From Dolichospermum sp. FACHB-1091 (lineage in GTDB: Bacteria; Cyanobacteriota; Cyanobacteriia; Cyanobacteriales; Nostocaceae): DNA of 64,000 nt. The notes beneath the pieces are model-generated. The model did no database searches. It was not told where the DNA came from and saw only the letters and a list, made by a program, of their open reading frames with translations. Numbering within the stretch: position 1 is the first letter of the stretch; each line of letters opens with the position of its first letter. This document shows, in pieces, positions 36,904 to 47,004 of this stretch. A program made the position numbers and the translations under genes. Location of the stretch: the NCBI RefSeq assembly GCF_014697585.1, contig NZ_JACJSB010000005.1, positions 1-64,000 of the forward strand, read 5' to 3'.

Positions 36904-37204
36904 TTGGTATGAAAAAAAAAATCAACATAAATCTTCCTTTCTGCCGATGTCTTCACAAAACTATGTGTAGTAATTGTGAATGTTCACTATAGGAAATATT
37001 TATAAAGTTGAAAGTTTAATATAACGTTTTCAGCTTACAATCTAACTAGGAAGTTTATAATTGAATTATATCTCCATTGTATCTATAGTACCAACTTGTG
37101 CCAGATTTTACTTAATCTTTTGATAGAAATAAATCTTTTAATTCTCCAAAATTAAAGTATTCCTATCAAATTGATTAGCTACTAATTATTAGAGTTTTAC
37201 AGAT

Positions 37205-40200
37205 ATGAAATTAGTTACAACACCATCTACCCATGATACCAAACCAATGGATTTATTAAATAATGGTTTTAACCAGCCCTTTATTAACTTACCTAGTTTA
37301 GGTCAAATCATTGATTATTCTCCTTTAACTATTAGTTCCGATAGTTGTGTTATGGATGCGATTAACTTAATAAATCAATCACCTTATCAAGTTAATAACC
37401 CACTTAAAACAGCAAACGACTATGTTCTAGTAGTAAATCAAAACGAGTTGCAAGGAATATTTACCATTAAAGATGTATTGAGAGTAATTGCCTTAAATAT
37501 CAACCTATTAGGGGTAAAAATAGCTGAAGTGATGACTCAGCCACTAGTTACTTTAAAAGCATCATCATCTGAGCATATCTTAACAGTGTTTACCCTTTTA
37601 GAGCAATATTGTATTCAGCATTTACCCATAGTAGATAACGCAGGAAAATTAATAGGTATCATCACAGAGAAGAGCTTATTACAAGCCTTAAATATAGAAG
37701 AAATAGTTGGTATAATGCAAGCATTGCGTGAAAATTTTGCAGAATCAACGACAGAACACAACCCAGTTAATCAACAAATAGAAGTAATCCCTGGGGAACT
37801 TTCTCATGCTTTGCAAGCATCGGGAGAAAAACAAATTCCTTGTAATCCAAAAATTAATGAAGAACTTCAAGAAACCTTAGAAGAATTGCAAATTGCGGAA
37901 GAGGAACTGCGTCAACAAAATGAACAACTAATCCTGGCTCGGGAAATTACGGAAGCAGAAAGACTGCGTTATCAAAATTTATTTGAATTTGCACCTAATG
38001 GTTATTTTGTAACTGATAGTTTAGGTGTGATTCAAGAAGCTAATCAAGCTGCATCATTCTTATTATCTGTCCCTCAAAAGGCACTTATTGGTAAGCCATT
38101 AGTGGTGTATATTGCTGACAAATGCCCTTTTGATTTTGTATCCAGGTTAAGTAAATTGCAGAATTTACAGGAATGGGAAATGTATTTATGTCCTCGTCAA
38201 GGTTCACCTTTTCCTAGCAAAGTCAGAGTTAATCCTTTGTATGATCATCTAAATAAAAGCACTCGTTTTCTCTGGTCAATATCTGATGTTAGTGAACAGC
38301 ACGCTGCACTTCATGAACGGGAAAAATTAGAAGCTGCACTACGTCAAAATAGTGACCTTTTAGAAATCAAAGTAGCGGAACGTACGGCAGAATTAATAAC
38401 CGCTAATGAGCGGTTACAACAGGAAATTATTGAACGGGAAAATATTCAACAGTCATTAAAAGAAAGTGAAGAGCGACTTAGTTTAGCAATGGCAGCGGGG
38501 AATACAGCGATATGGGATTGGCATATCCAAAAGAATGAGGTTTTTTGGTCTCCAAATATGGGTTTAATGTGTGGTCTATCTGGTCATGCCTTGTCTCCTA
38601 TAGACGCAGAATTTCTCAATTTAATATACAGTGAAGATCGTGAGCATTTTCGTCATTGTGTGCATAAAACTTTTGAGAAAGGAGTTGATTTGTCCTGTGA
38701 ATATCGGGTGATATCTAGTGATAGTAGTCTCAGGTGGTTGGGTACTAGGGCTAAAATCCACCATGATGAAAATGGTCAGCCGCTACGGATGATTGGAACT
38801 ACTAGAGACATTACCGACCGCAAGGAAACAGAACGGAAAATATCTGAACAAGCTGCCCTTTTAGATATTGCTACTGATGCAATTTTAGTGCAAGACTTAA
38901 AATTTCAAATCATCTTTTGGAATCAGGGAGCAGAAAGGATGTATGGTTGGCAAAATCAGGAAGTTTTAGGTAGAAATAGCAATGATATTTTCTATCATTC
39001 AAATGTTGACAAACAAAACATACCAGTATCAGCTATTGAAACTGTAGTTAAATCTGGAAGTTGGGAGGGTGAATTATACAAAAAAACCAAATCAGGGAAG
39101 GAAATTATTGTTCAAAGTCGCTGGACATTAATGTTAGATATTGGTGGCCAACCCAAATCTATTCTGACGGTAGACACTGATATTACAGAAAAGAAACGAC
39201 TACAACAGCAGTATTTCCGCGCTCAGAGATTGGAAAGTATAGGTATTTTAGCTGGTGGTATTGCTCACGATATCAATAATATCTTAACTCCGATTTTAGG
39301 ATCTGCTCAATTACTAAAAGATAGATATTATCAAGACAATAAACGTCCGCTGCAACTGCTGACAATCATTGAAAATAACTCTAAAAAAGGAGCGGCTTTA
39401 GTGAAACAACTGTTATCCTTTGCTAAAGGAGTTGAAGGCAAATATATGATTTTACAAATCAATTATTTGATCAAGGATACTATAGAGTTTGCAAAACAAA
39501 CTGTTCCTAAATCTATCAAATTCTATACCCATCTTTCTCCACAACTATGGACAGTCTCCGGGGATAAAACCCAACTGGATCAAGTATTAATTAACTTAGT
39601 CGTTAATGCTGCTGATGCTATGTCTAATGGTGGATATATCTCTATTTCTACGGAAAATTTATATATTAATGAAGAGATGCGGCAAATAAATTCTGATGCT
39701 AAAGTTGGGAATTATATTGTTATTACTGTTAGAGATACAGGTATAGGAATGTCTCCGGAAATAGTAGAAAGAATCTTTGAGCCATTTTTTACTACTAAGG
39801 ACTTTGGTAAAGGAACAGGATTAGGACTATCAATAGTACAAGGAATTATTAAAAGCCACAAGGGGTTTATTAACGTTGATAGCCAAGTTGGACAAGGTAG
39901 CAAATTTCAGCTATTTTTACCATCAATAAACCAGGAAGTTTCACTTTTAGAATCTGGTGATGATAAAATGTATTCAGGACAGGGAGAGTTGATTTTATTA
40001 GTAGATGATGAAAAACAAATTCGAGAAGTTACGAAAACGATTTTAGAAACCTACAATTATCAAATTCTCACTGCTAAAAATGGCAAAGAAGCTATTGATA
40101 TTTATACCCAAAATCAGGACAAAATCAAACTAGTATTAATGGATATAATGATGCCAGAAATGGATGGAAATGCCGCCATTTGCAAATTAAAAGAAATTAA

Positions 40201-40336
40201 TCCCCAAGTCAAAATAATTGCTTGTAGTGGACGCAATATAGAACCAGATAATGAAGCTCAAGTTGCAGCAATTTTATTAAAACCCTATAGCAATCAAGAA
40301 TTACTGGAAAAATTAAATTTTGTCCTCTGTTTGTAG
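37205..40336 (+). CDS. CBS-PAS hybrid sensor histidine kinase with receiver
   Basis: A 1043-aa soluble signalling protein. Domains in order: CBS pair (about 35-170; FTIKDVLRVIA and GIITEKSLLQAL), coiled coil (225-258), three PAS domains (about 262-370, 425-545, 555-665; each followed by a PAC-like end such as TTRDITDRKETE), HisKA with H688 in GGIAHDINNILTP, HATPase with VNAADAMSNGG, DTGIGM and GTGLGLSIVQGI, and a C-terminal receiver with phosphoacceptor D980 in LVLMDIMMPEMDG. No transmembrane segment. CBS pairs usually sense adenine nucleotides, so energy state is a reasonable signal. Lies within the pyruvate cluster. Confidence 0.93.
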   Translation: MKLVTTPSTHDTKPMDLLNNGFNQPFINLPSLGQIIDYSPLTISSDSCVMDAINLINQSPYQVNNPLKTANDYVLVVNQNELQGIFTIKDVLRVIALNINLLGVKIAEVMTQPLVTLKASSSEHILTVFTLLEQYCIQHLPIVDNAGKLIGIITEKSLLQALNIEEIVGIMQALRENFAESTTEHNPVNQQIEVIPGELSHALQASGEKQIPCNPKINEELQETLEELQIAEEELRQQNEQLILAREITEAERLRYQNLFEFAPNGYFVTDSLGVIQEANQAASFLLSVPQKALIGKPLVVYIADKCPFDFVSRLSKLQNLQEWEMYLCPRQGSPFPSKVRVNPLYDHLNKSTRFLWSISDVSEQHAALHEREKLEAALRQNSDLLEIKVAERTAELITANERLQQEIIERENIQQSLKESEERLSLAMAAGNTAIWDWHIQKNEVFWSPNMGLMCGLSGHALSPIDAEFLNLIYSEDREHFRHCVHKTFEKGVDLSCEYRVISSDSSLRWLGTRAKIHHDENGQPLRMIGTTRDITDRKETERKISEQAALLDIATDAILVQDLKFQIIFWNQGAERMYGWQNQEVLGRNSNDIFYHSNVDKQNIPVSAIETVVKSGSWEGELYKKTKSGKEIIVQSRWTLMLDIGGQPKSILTVDTDITEKKRLQQQYFRAQRLESIGILAGGIAHDINNILTPILGSAQLLKDRYYQDNKRPLQLLTIIENNSKKGAALVKQLLSFAKGVEGKYMILQINYLIKDTIEFAKQTVPKSIKFYTHLSPQLWTVSGDKTQLDQVLINLVVNAADAMSNGGYISISTENLYINEEMRQINSDAKVGNYIVITVRDTGIGMSPEIVERIFEPFFTTKDFGKGTGLGLSIVQGIIKSHKGFINVDSQVGQGSKFQLFLPSINQEVSLLESGDDKMYSGQGELILLVDDEKQIREVTKTILETYNYQILTAKNGKEAIDIYTQNQDKIKLVLMDIMMPEMDGNAAICKLKEINPQVKIIACSGRNIEPDNEAQVAAILLKPYSNQELLEKLNFVLCL

Positions 40337-40512
40337 TCAGGTCTTTAGCCCTGATGAGTGTTACCATAGCGTTTTGAAGACGGGAGTAAAGTCGTGATTG
40401 AATGAATATTTGAATGAATATTTGGATATTTTGGACAGATTTTTGAGATTACAGAACTTATGCTCATACAATTGACTGATTTCTGAGACTTTTACCCTTT
40501 TCTGGCAAATCT

Positions 40513-40719
40513 ATGACACCTCAAGAATTTTTAGAAAATTTGGCAACAGCAGCAACAGACACCGAAAAACTGATAGTTTTTGCACAATACCTTGATACAA
40601 CCGCGCTAGACAATGCCACAACCCCAAGGTGGAGAAGTATTGGTTACAGTAACGAAATTCAAATGGCACTTAAAAATGTGGCTTTTCATTTAGAAGCACT
40701 TGCGGAAGCAGGAAAATAG
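40513..40719 (+). CDS. Small conserved-looking protein, unknown
   Basis: A 68-aa helical acidic protein (MTPQEFLENLATAATDTEKL..., ending FHLEALAEAGK). The layout suggests a short helical bundle. No family recognised. It has the codon use of real genes and a start 176 nt after the hybrid kinase. Function unknown; it could be a regulator of the neighbouring enzymes, but nothing shows this. Confidence 0.45.
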   Translation: MTPQEFLENLATAATDTEKLIVFAQYLDTTALDNATTPRWRSIGYSNEIQMALKNVAFHLEALAEAGK

Positions 40720-40729
40720 CATTTTTGAT

Positions 40730-40816
40730 AAAAATCTTGTGGTGTGGGCATCTTGCCCGCTCAAGAGTTACAGATATTAATGACAAAAATCTTGTGGTGT
40801 GGGCATCTTGCCCGCT
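40730..40816. repeat. Duplicated CTTGTGGTGTGGGCATCTTG unit
   Basis: A 31-32 nt unit occurs at 40730-40761 and again at 40786-40816. Each contains a GGGCA/TGCCC hairpin. It lies between convergent genes; a third copy is at 6412. Confidence 0.8.
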
Positions 40817-40854
40817 TAAGTTGATATTGTTATTGAGAGATTAAATTAGACTAC

Positions 40855-41943
40855 TTAGACTTCTTCACCAATATAAATGCCTAAACATTTAGCAGTTTGG
40901 ATTAAATCACCGTGAGGATCAACAAGGGAGGGATTATGATTGATAACATCTTCAATGGGGAAAGTGACAACTTTTCCATTTTGCCAAGCTAACATTTTGT
41001 TGTACTGTTCTTGAGCAATTAAATCAACCGCAACTTTACCGAACATAGTAGCTGTGAGTCTGTCTAAAGCTGAGGGAATACCACCGCGCTGAATATGTCC
41101 TAAGACGGAAACTCTAGTATTAATTAAATAATTACTACAATTAGCGATTTTTTCAGCAATGTATTGACCTTTACCACATTTATCAATCATACAACTAGAA
41201 GCACTATTTGTATCTTCCGCAGAAACAGATACACCTTCAGCTACGACAATAATAGCAAATTTCCTGTACCAGCCATCGCTTTGGCTATCACAACCATGGC
41301 GTAATTCCCCTAAGTGATTGCATATACCCTGAATACTATAGGGAACTTCAGGAATTAAAATCACATCAGCACCGCCGGCAATTCCTGAGTATAATGCTAA
41401 ATGTCCCGCTGTCCGTCCCATAACTTCGATAATCATTACTCGGTCATGACTAGCAGCAGTGAATGTAAGCCGATTAATAGCATCAACAATGGTATTAACT
41501 GCGGTATCAAAGCCAATGGAACGTTCTGTAAAAGCAACATCATTGTCAATAGTTTTAGGAATAGCGACTAAATGCCAATTACCTAAAACTGCTAATTGGT
41601 GAATAATATTTAAACTACCATCTCCACCAATAGCAATTAAAGCATCTAAAGCGATCGCTTCATAACCTGATAATATTTCATCAGCATGGGCTAAGGTATC
41701 CCCTTGATTAATAGTACCTAAGATTGTTCCCCCCATGTTCAGCAGCGGGTCAATACCGTGCAAATTCCAACTGTGGATACCTAAAGGGACGGTTTTCCGC
41801 TCTAGCAGTCCTTGAGTCGCGTAGGGAATACCCACCACTTCCCAATCATAAGTCTGTATTGCATGACTGACAACAGCGCGAATCACACAATTTAACCCAG
41901 GACAGTCACCACCACTAGTAAGAATACCAATACGTTTTTTCAT
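40855..41943 (-). CDS. pfkA: 6-phosphofructokinase
   Basis: A 362-aa glycolytic enzyme. ILTSGGDCPGLNCVIRAVV is the PFK start, ALIAIGGDGSLNI carries the Gly that favours ATP over pyrophosphate, and PKTIDNDV with RSIGFDTAV is the fructose-6-phosphate site. The lysine of PKTIDND, instead of Gly as in the E. coli enzyme, places it among the G/K mixed (group III) enzymes, so nucleotide use should be measured, not assumed. It follows the DHODH-like gene by 80 nt in the same direction. Confidence 0.93.
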   Translation of the reverse strand: MKKRIGILTSGGDCPGLNCVIRAVVSHAIQTYDWEVVGIPYATQGLLERKTVPLGIHSWNLHGIDPLLNMGGTILGTINQGDTLAHADEILSGYEAIALDALIAIGGDGSLNIIHQLAVLGNWHLVAIPKTIDNDVAFTERSIGFDTAVNTIVDAINRLTFTAASHDRVMIIEVMGRTAGHLALYSGIAGGADVILIPEVPYSIQGICNHLGELRHGCDSQSDGWYRKFAIIVVAEGVSVSAEDTNSASSCMIDKCGKGQYIAEKIANCSNYLINTRVSVLGHIQRGGIPSALDRLTATMFGKVAVDLIAQEQYNKMLAWQNGKVVTFPIEDVINHNPSLVDPHGDLIQTAKCLGIYIGEEV

Positions 41944-41953
41944 TATTTGTTAG

Positions 41954-42024
41954 TTTTTAGTTTTTAGTTTTTAGTTTTTAGTTATTACCTATTACCTATT
42001 ACCTATTACCTATTACCTATTACC
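41954..42024. repeat. Two heptamer arrays upstream of pfkA: TTTTTAG x4 and TATTACC x6
   Basis: TTTTTAG occurs four times (41954-41981) and TATTACC six times (41983-42024), both exact. They fill the 80-nt gap before pfkA, and the last TATTACC ends on the stop codon of the upstream gene. Copy number change here would alter the pfkA leader. Confidence 0.95.
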
Positions 42025-43043
42025 TAACTTTTTGTATAAACTCTACCAGAATCTGGATTATAAGTTTGTAAAGCCTTCATATATTGAGCGCGTTCAAAAG
42101 CACTTGGATGAGGACAATTTAACTGACTCATACTACCTTGCATTTGTTGTACAGATTCATATTCGTGTATTTCCATCCATTCACGCAGGTCTTTTTCTAA
42201 ACACTGGATATAAGTAATTCCTCTCCGCAATAATACAGAACAAAGCATAGTAACATTTGCGCCCACCATCAGCATTTTAATTACATCTTGAGCATTATGA
42301 ATACCACTAGTTGCAGCAATACTACCGTGAATATGACCATAGAGAATGGCTATCCAGCGCAGAGGTAAACGCATGGCTTGGGGGGTACTTAATAATACAT
42401 TAGGTTCAACTTCTAGAATTTCTAAATTAATATCTGGTTGATAAAAGCGATTAAATAATACTAAACCATCAGCACCGGCATGATCTAAACGTTTGGCCAT
42501 ATTTGCCATATTAGTAAAATAGGGACTGAGTTTAACAGCTACAGGAATAGTGACTGCGGCTTTCACAGATGTGAGAATATCAATATAATTCTGTTCAATT
42601 TCTGCACTTATTAAATCTGGGTCTGTAGGAACATAATAAATATTTAATTCTAGTGCTGATACCCCCGCTTCTTCCATGAGTTTACCATATTTAGTCCAAC
42701 CGCCAACAGAACAACCATTAAGACTGCCAATAATGGGAATATCTACTGTTTCCTTAGCTTTCTGAATATGATCTAAATATTCTTCAGGTCCTACCCGAAA
42801 ATTAGTTATGTCGGGGAAATAGGTTAAAGCTTCAGGAAAACTTTCTGTACCATAACTGAGATGATGATGAAGTTGGGATTTTTCTAAAGTTAATTGTTCT
42901 TCAAATAGTGAGTGCATAACTACAGCACCAGCGCCTATATCTTCCATGGTTTTAATATTATCAATTTCCCGTGAAAGTGGGGAAGCGGAAGGAACTAAAG
43001 GAGATTTTAATTCTAAGCCTAAATATGTGGTAGTTAAATTCAT
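42024..43043 (-). CDS. Dihydroorotate dehydrogenase-like flavoprotein
   Basis: A 339-aa FMN TIM-barrel of the DHODH superfamily. LGLELKSPLVPSASPLSREI (family start), IIGSLNGCSVGGWTKYGKLMEEAGVSALELNI, IPVAVKLSPYFTNMANMAKRLDHAGADGLVLFNRF and ATSGIHNAQDVIKMLMVGANVTMLCSVLL are conserved. It lacks the strict orotate-site pattern of true PyrD and sits next to nifJ and pfkA, so it probably serves fermentation or another redox function, not pyrimidine synthesis. The partner substrate is unknown. Confidence 0.85.
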   Translation of the reverse strand: MNLTTTYLGLELKSPLVPSASPLSREIDNIKTMEDIGAGAVVMHSLFEEQLTLEKSQLHHHLSYGTESFPEALTYFPDITNFRVGPEEYLDHIQKAKETVDIPIIGSLNGCSVGGWTKYGKLMEEAGVSALELNIYYVPTDPDLISAEIEQNYIDILTSVKAAVTIPVAVKLSPYFTNMANMAKRLDHAGADGLVLFNRFYQPDINLEILEVEPNVLLSTPQAMRLPLRWIAILYGHIHGSIAATSGIHNAQDVIKMLMVGANVTMLCSVLLRRGITYIQCLEKDLREWMEIHEYESVQQMQGSMSQLNCPHPSAFERAQYMKALQTYNPDSGRVYTKS

Positions 43044-43110
43044 AATTTTAATAATTTGCTAAAAAGTGATGAATTTAGGTTGAGTGATAGCACTATCCAA
43101 AAAAATCTTT

Positions 43111-43384
43111 GATTAAGTTGGGTTTCATTCCTCAAATCAACCTACGCAGGACTTACGCAAAATATCTCTCAAATCCTCATTTCTCCGTGACCTCTGTGCC
43201 TGGAGTGGTTCGTTATTCCATGAATCTTGCGTAAGTCCTACTACGATTAAGTTGGGTTTCATTCCTCAAACCAACCTACGATTAAGTTGGGTTTCGTTCC
43301 TCAAATCAACCTAGGATTAAGTTGGGTTTCGTTCCTCAAATCAACCTAGGATTAAGTTGGGTTTCGTTCCTCAACCCAACCTAC
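43111..43384. repeat. 35-bp REP-related array, five units, interrupted by an element
   Basis: Units of GATTAAGTTGGGTTTCGTTC followed by CTCAAATCAACCTAG repeat with period 35 at 43245, 43280, 43315 and 43350. A fifth unit (43111-43145) is separated from them by the small element at 43147-43240. The arms GTTGGGTT/AACCAACC are those of the REP family. Spacer-free, so not CRISPR. It accounts for most of the nifJ-DHODH gap (43044-43434). Confidence 0.92.
43147..43240. mobile_element. ACTTACGC element (94 bp) with 5-bp target duplication
   Basis: The ends CAGGACTTACGC and GCGTAAGTCCTA form an 11-bp perfect inverted repeat. CTACG flanks both sides (43142-43146, 43241-43245), and removing the element plus one CTACG restores the 35-bp array. 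Non-coding. Other copies at 47380-47495 (intact), 17003-17069 and 12488-12562 (partial). Confidence 0.9.
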
Positions 43385-43434
43385 GATATAAACTAGATAA
43401 TTTGATTATTTTCTTCATTTTCCTGAGTTCTGAT

Positions 43435-46400
43435 TTAGGTTTCCTGTAATTTTCCTGCGGCTAAATATTGATACATTTGCCACCGATTGTTAACATCAAC
43501 TTGTGCTTCTTTTAAAAGTTGTTTTGCTGTTTCTGGATTAATTTTCGTCAACATTTGAAAACGATTTTCCATATACATGGAATTTTCTATTGGTATCTTA
43601 GGAGTGCGAGAATCGAGTTGTAGGGGGTTTTTCCCTTGTTTAATGCGGTCGGGGTGATAACGATATAATAACCAGCGTCCAGAGTCCACAGCGGCTTTTT
43701 GATTTTGCATTGCTGTACTCATATTAATTCCGTGAGCAATACAATGACTATAGGCAATAATTAAGGATGGACCATTATAAGCTTCAGCTTCTAAAAAAGT
43801 TTTTAAAGTTTGTTCATCTTTTGCTCCCATTGCTACACTAGCAACATAAACATCACCATAGGTCATAGCCATTAAACCCAAGTCTTTCTTAGTTGTTCTT
43901 TTACCACCTGCTGCAAATTTTGTCACTGCACCTTTAGGAGTAGATTTAGACATTTGACCTCCAGTATTAGAATAAACTTCTGTGTCTAATACCAAAATAT
44001 TAACGTTGCGGCCACTAGCAATTACATGATCTAAACCACCATAACCAATATCATAAGCCCAACCGTCACCACCAATGATCCAAACACTTTTTTTGACTAA
44101 ATAATCAGCTAAGGATTTTAAATTTTGGATTTGGGATTTGAGATTGCTTTTGGTTATAGATTCAAGAAGTTGATCTAATTTTTGTTTGAGAATAGAAATT
44201 CGTTCTCGTTGTTCATAAATATCTGCTTCATCTTTTTGTTCAGCATTGAGGATATCTGTTACTAAACTTTCACCTATTTCTGGTGCAAGTTGTTGAAGTA
44301 AATAGGCTGCAAATTCCGCTTGTTTATCTATAGAAATGCGAAAACCTAACCCAAATTCGGCGTTATCTTCAAATAAACTATTAGACCATGCTGGACCTCT
44401 ACCTGCGGCGTTTTTTGTCCAAGGAGTGGTGGGTAAATTACCACCATAGATAGATGAACAACCGGTGGCATTAGCGACGATCATGCGATCGCCAAATAAT
44501 TGTGTTACTAATTTAATATATGGTGTTTCTCCACATCCCGCACAAGCACCAGAAAACTCGAATAAAGGTTCTTGCATTTGTTGTTGATTAATATGATGCA
44601 ACTGCAAATTTTTTCGATCTGGGTTAGGAAGATTTAAGAAGAAATCCCAGTTTTCTCGCTCTTGTTCTCGCAATGGTCTTTGTGCTTCCATATTAATGGC
44701 TTTTCTGCGAGGTTCGGCCTTATTTTTTGCAGGACAAATATCAACACAAATACCGCAACCTGTACAATCTTCTGCTGCTACTTGAATGGTAAATTTTAAA
44801 TTATGCCAATCATGTTCTTTCGCATTTGTACTTTTAAAAGTTTTTGGTGCATTTTCTAATACTTCTGGTGCATATACTTTAGCACGAATTACACTATGAG
44901 GACACACCATTACACATTTACCACATTGAATACAAACGTCACTATCCCAAACAGGAATTTCTGCCGCAATGTTGCGTTTTTCCCATTTAGATGTTCCTGT
45001 GGGATATGTACCATCTATTGGTAATGCACTCACGGGTAAATCATCTCCTTGACGGGCTATGATTTTACCTAATACATCATGAACGAAATCTGGTATATTT
45101 TCGGAAATAGATGATAGTTCTGTTTTTGCTGCTTTGGCTATAATCTGATGAAGATTCTCCAGAGTTTTATCAACTGCTTTAATATTCAGTTCGACAATTT
45201 CTTCACCTTTTTTACCGTAGGTTTTATAAATAGATTCCTTAATTTTAGCAATGGCTTCTGCCCTTGGTAAAATACCGGAAATAGCAAAGAAACAAACCTG
45301 CATAACTATGTTAATATGTCCACCTATTCCCGCTTCACGAGCGACTTTATAGGCATTAATCACATAAAAGTTGAGATTTTTATTAATTATCTCCTGCTGT
45401 ATAGAAGCTGGTAATTTATCCCAAATTTCATCTTGATGATCAGGTGCATTTAATAAAAAAGTACCACCAGGAATTATCTCTTTCAAGAGCGGGAATTTTT
45501 CTAAAAAATCCCATTGATGACAAGCGATAAAATTGGCTTTCGTAATTAAATAATGAGAACGAATTTTCTCAGAACCAAAGCGCAAATGAGAAACCGTTAC
45601 AGAACCAGATTTTTTAGAATCATAAACAAAATAACCTTGACTATAATTATCAGTTTCTTCTCCAATAATTTTAATTGAATTTTTATTTGCACCCACTGTA
45701 CCATCTGCACCCAAACCGTAGAAAATTGCCCTGAATATATTATCTGCCTCAATATTAAGTTCTGGATTATATCCTAAACTAGTATGTGTAACATCATCAT
45801 TAATGCCAATCGTAAAATGATTTTTCGGGATGTCAATATCTAAATTATCAAATACTGCTTTTACCATCGCCGGTGTAAATTCTTTAGATGATAAACCATA
45901 TCTACCACCAACAACTTTAATTTGATTAATTTGGTTTTCCGCTAACGCTGTCACCACATCTAAATATAAAGGTTCACCAATAGCACCTGGTTCTTTTGTT
46001 CTATCTAAAACCGCAATACTGCGGGTAGTTTTCGGCAGAGAATTAATAAATTTTTGGACATCAAAAGGACGATATAATCTCACCTTGATTACTCCAACTT
46101 TTTCCCCTTGTTTATTAAGATAATCTACAGTCTCCTGGACAGTTTCACAACCAGAACCCATGAGAATAATGATTTTTTCCGCTGCTGGATCTCCATAATA
46201 ATCAAATATTTTATATTCTCTTCCCGTCATTTCTAAAAACTCATCCATGACCCTTTGAGTAATATCTGAACAAGCTAAATAAAAAGAATTTACCGTTTCC
46301 CTACTTTGAAAATAAACATCAGGGTTTTGTGCCGTTCCTCGTAATACCGGGTTATCAGGTGTTAAAGCTCGTAAACGATGGGCAATTACTAACTCTATGG

Positions 46401-46995
46401 GAATGAATTTTTGTAAGTCTTGAGTTGTTAATATTTCTATTTTATCTACTTCATGAGAAGTGCGAAAACCATCAAAAAAATGTAAATAAGGTATCCGTGA
46501 TTCTAAACTTGCGCGTGTAGAAATAAGAGCAAAATCATGGGCTTCTTGTACAGAAGCAGCGCACAACATAGCAAAACCCGTACTTCTCGCGGCCATGACA
46601 TCACTATGATCTCCAAAAATTGAGAGCGCTTGTACTGCCAGCGATCGCGCCGCAATATGAAATACTGTAGGTGTAAGCTCTCCTGCAATTTTATACATAT
46701 TTGGGAGCATTAACATCAATCCCTGGGAAGCTGTAAATGTCGTTGTTAGTGAACCCGTCTGTAAAGCCCCATGTACAGCACCAGCAACCCCCCCCTCACT
46801 CTGTAACTGCACCACTGAAGGAACAGTTCCCCAAATGTTCGGTTTTCCCTCATTCATCCAACTATCAGACCATTCAGCCATGGGTGAAGATGGTGTAATA
46901 GGGTAAATAGCAATTACCTCGTTTAATTGATAAACAACCTGAGCAACAGCTTCATTACCGTCTATAGTGGCAAAAATTTTATTTTTCGGATTCAT
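43435..46995 (-). CDS. nifJ: Pyruvate:ferredoxin (flavodoxin) oxidoreductase
   Basis: A 1186-aa oxygen-sensitive enzyme that oxidises pyruvate to acetyl-CoA + CO2 with electrons to ferredoxin. Domain I (IYPITPSSPMAEWSD) binds pyruvate; domain II and the gamma domain follow (FHIAARSL; AVLDRTKEPGA). Two 4Fe-4S motifs lie near 690-760 (CIQCGKCVMVCPHSVI and CTGCGICVDICPA). The TPP domain has GCAGCGETPY and GGDGWAYDIGYGGLDH, with a further cluster cysteine. Full length. Upstream on the same strand is a small unknown ORF; downstream are the DHODH-like gene and pfkA. Confidence 0.97.
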   Translation of the reverse strand: MNPKNKIFATIDGNEAVAQVVYQLNEVIAIYPITPSSPMAEWSDSWMNEGKPNIWGTVPSVVQLQSEGGVAGAVHGALQTGSLTTTFTASQGLMLMLPNMYKIAGELTPTVFHIAARSLAVQALSIFGDHSDVMAARSTGFAMLCAASVQEAHDFALISTRASLESRIPYLHFFDGFRTSHEVDKIEILTTQDLQKFIPIELVIAHRLRALTPDNPVLRGTAQNPDVYFQSRETVNSFYLACSDITQRVMDEFLEMTGREYKIFDYYGDPAAEKIIILMGSGCETVQETVDYLNKQGEKVGVIKVRLYRPFDVQKFINSLPKTTRSIAVLDRTKEPGAIGEPLYLDVVTALAENQINQIKVVGGRYGLSSKEFTPAMVKAVFDNLDIDIPKNHFTIGINDDVTHTSLGYNPELNIEADNIFRAIFYGLGADGTVGANKNSIKIIGEETDNYSQGYFVYDSKKSGSVTVSHLRFGSEKIRSHYLITKANFIACHQWDFLEKFPLLKEIIPGGTFLLNAPDHQDEIWDKLPASIQQEIINKNLNFYVINAYKVAREAGIGGHINIVMQVCFFAISGILPRAEAIAKIKESIYKTYGKKGEEIVELNIKAVDKTLENLHQIIAKAAKTELSSISENIPDFVHDVLGKIIARQGDDLPVSALPIDGTYPTGTSKWEKRNIAAEIPVWDSDVCIQCGKCVMVCPHSVIRAKVYAPEVLENAPKTFKSTNAKEHDWHNLKFTIQVAAEDCTGCGICVDICPAKNKAEPRRKAINMEAQRPLREQERENWDFFLNLPNPDRKNLQLHHINQQQMQEPLFEFSGACAGCGETPYIKLVTQLFGDRMIVANATGCSSIYGGNLPTTPWTKNAAGRGPAWSNSLFEDNAEFGLGFRISIDKQAEFAAYLLQQLAPEIGESLVTDILNAEQKDEADIYEQRERISILKQKLDQLLESITKSNLKSQIQNLKSLADYLVKKSVWIIGGDGWAYDIGYGGLDHVIASGRNVNILVLDTEVYSNTGGQMSKSTPKGAVTKFAAGGKRTTKKDLGLMAMTYGDVYVASVAMGAKDEQTLKTFLEAEAYNGPSLIIAYSHCIAHGINMSTAMQNQKAAVDSGRWLLYRYHPDRIKQGKNPLQLDSRTPKIPIENSMYMENRFQMLTKINPETAKQLLKEAQVDVNNRWQMYQYLAAGKLQET

Positions 46996-47004
46996 ATCTT
47001 TATA

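Noticed and set aside
43245-43384. CRISPR-like array of four regularly spaced 35-bp units
   Set aside because: Units follow each other without spacers, differ slightly from each other, and belong to the REP hairpin family. No cas genes are near.
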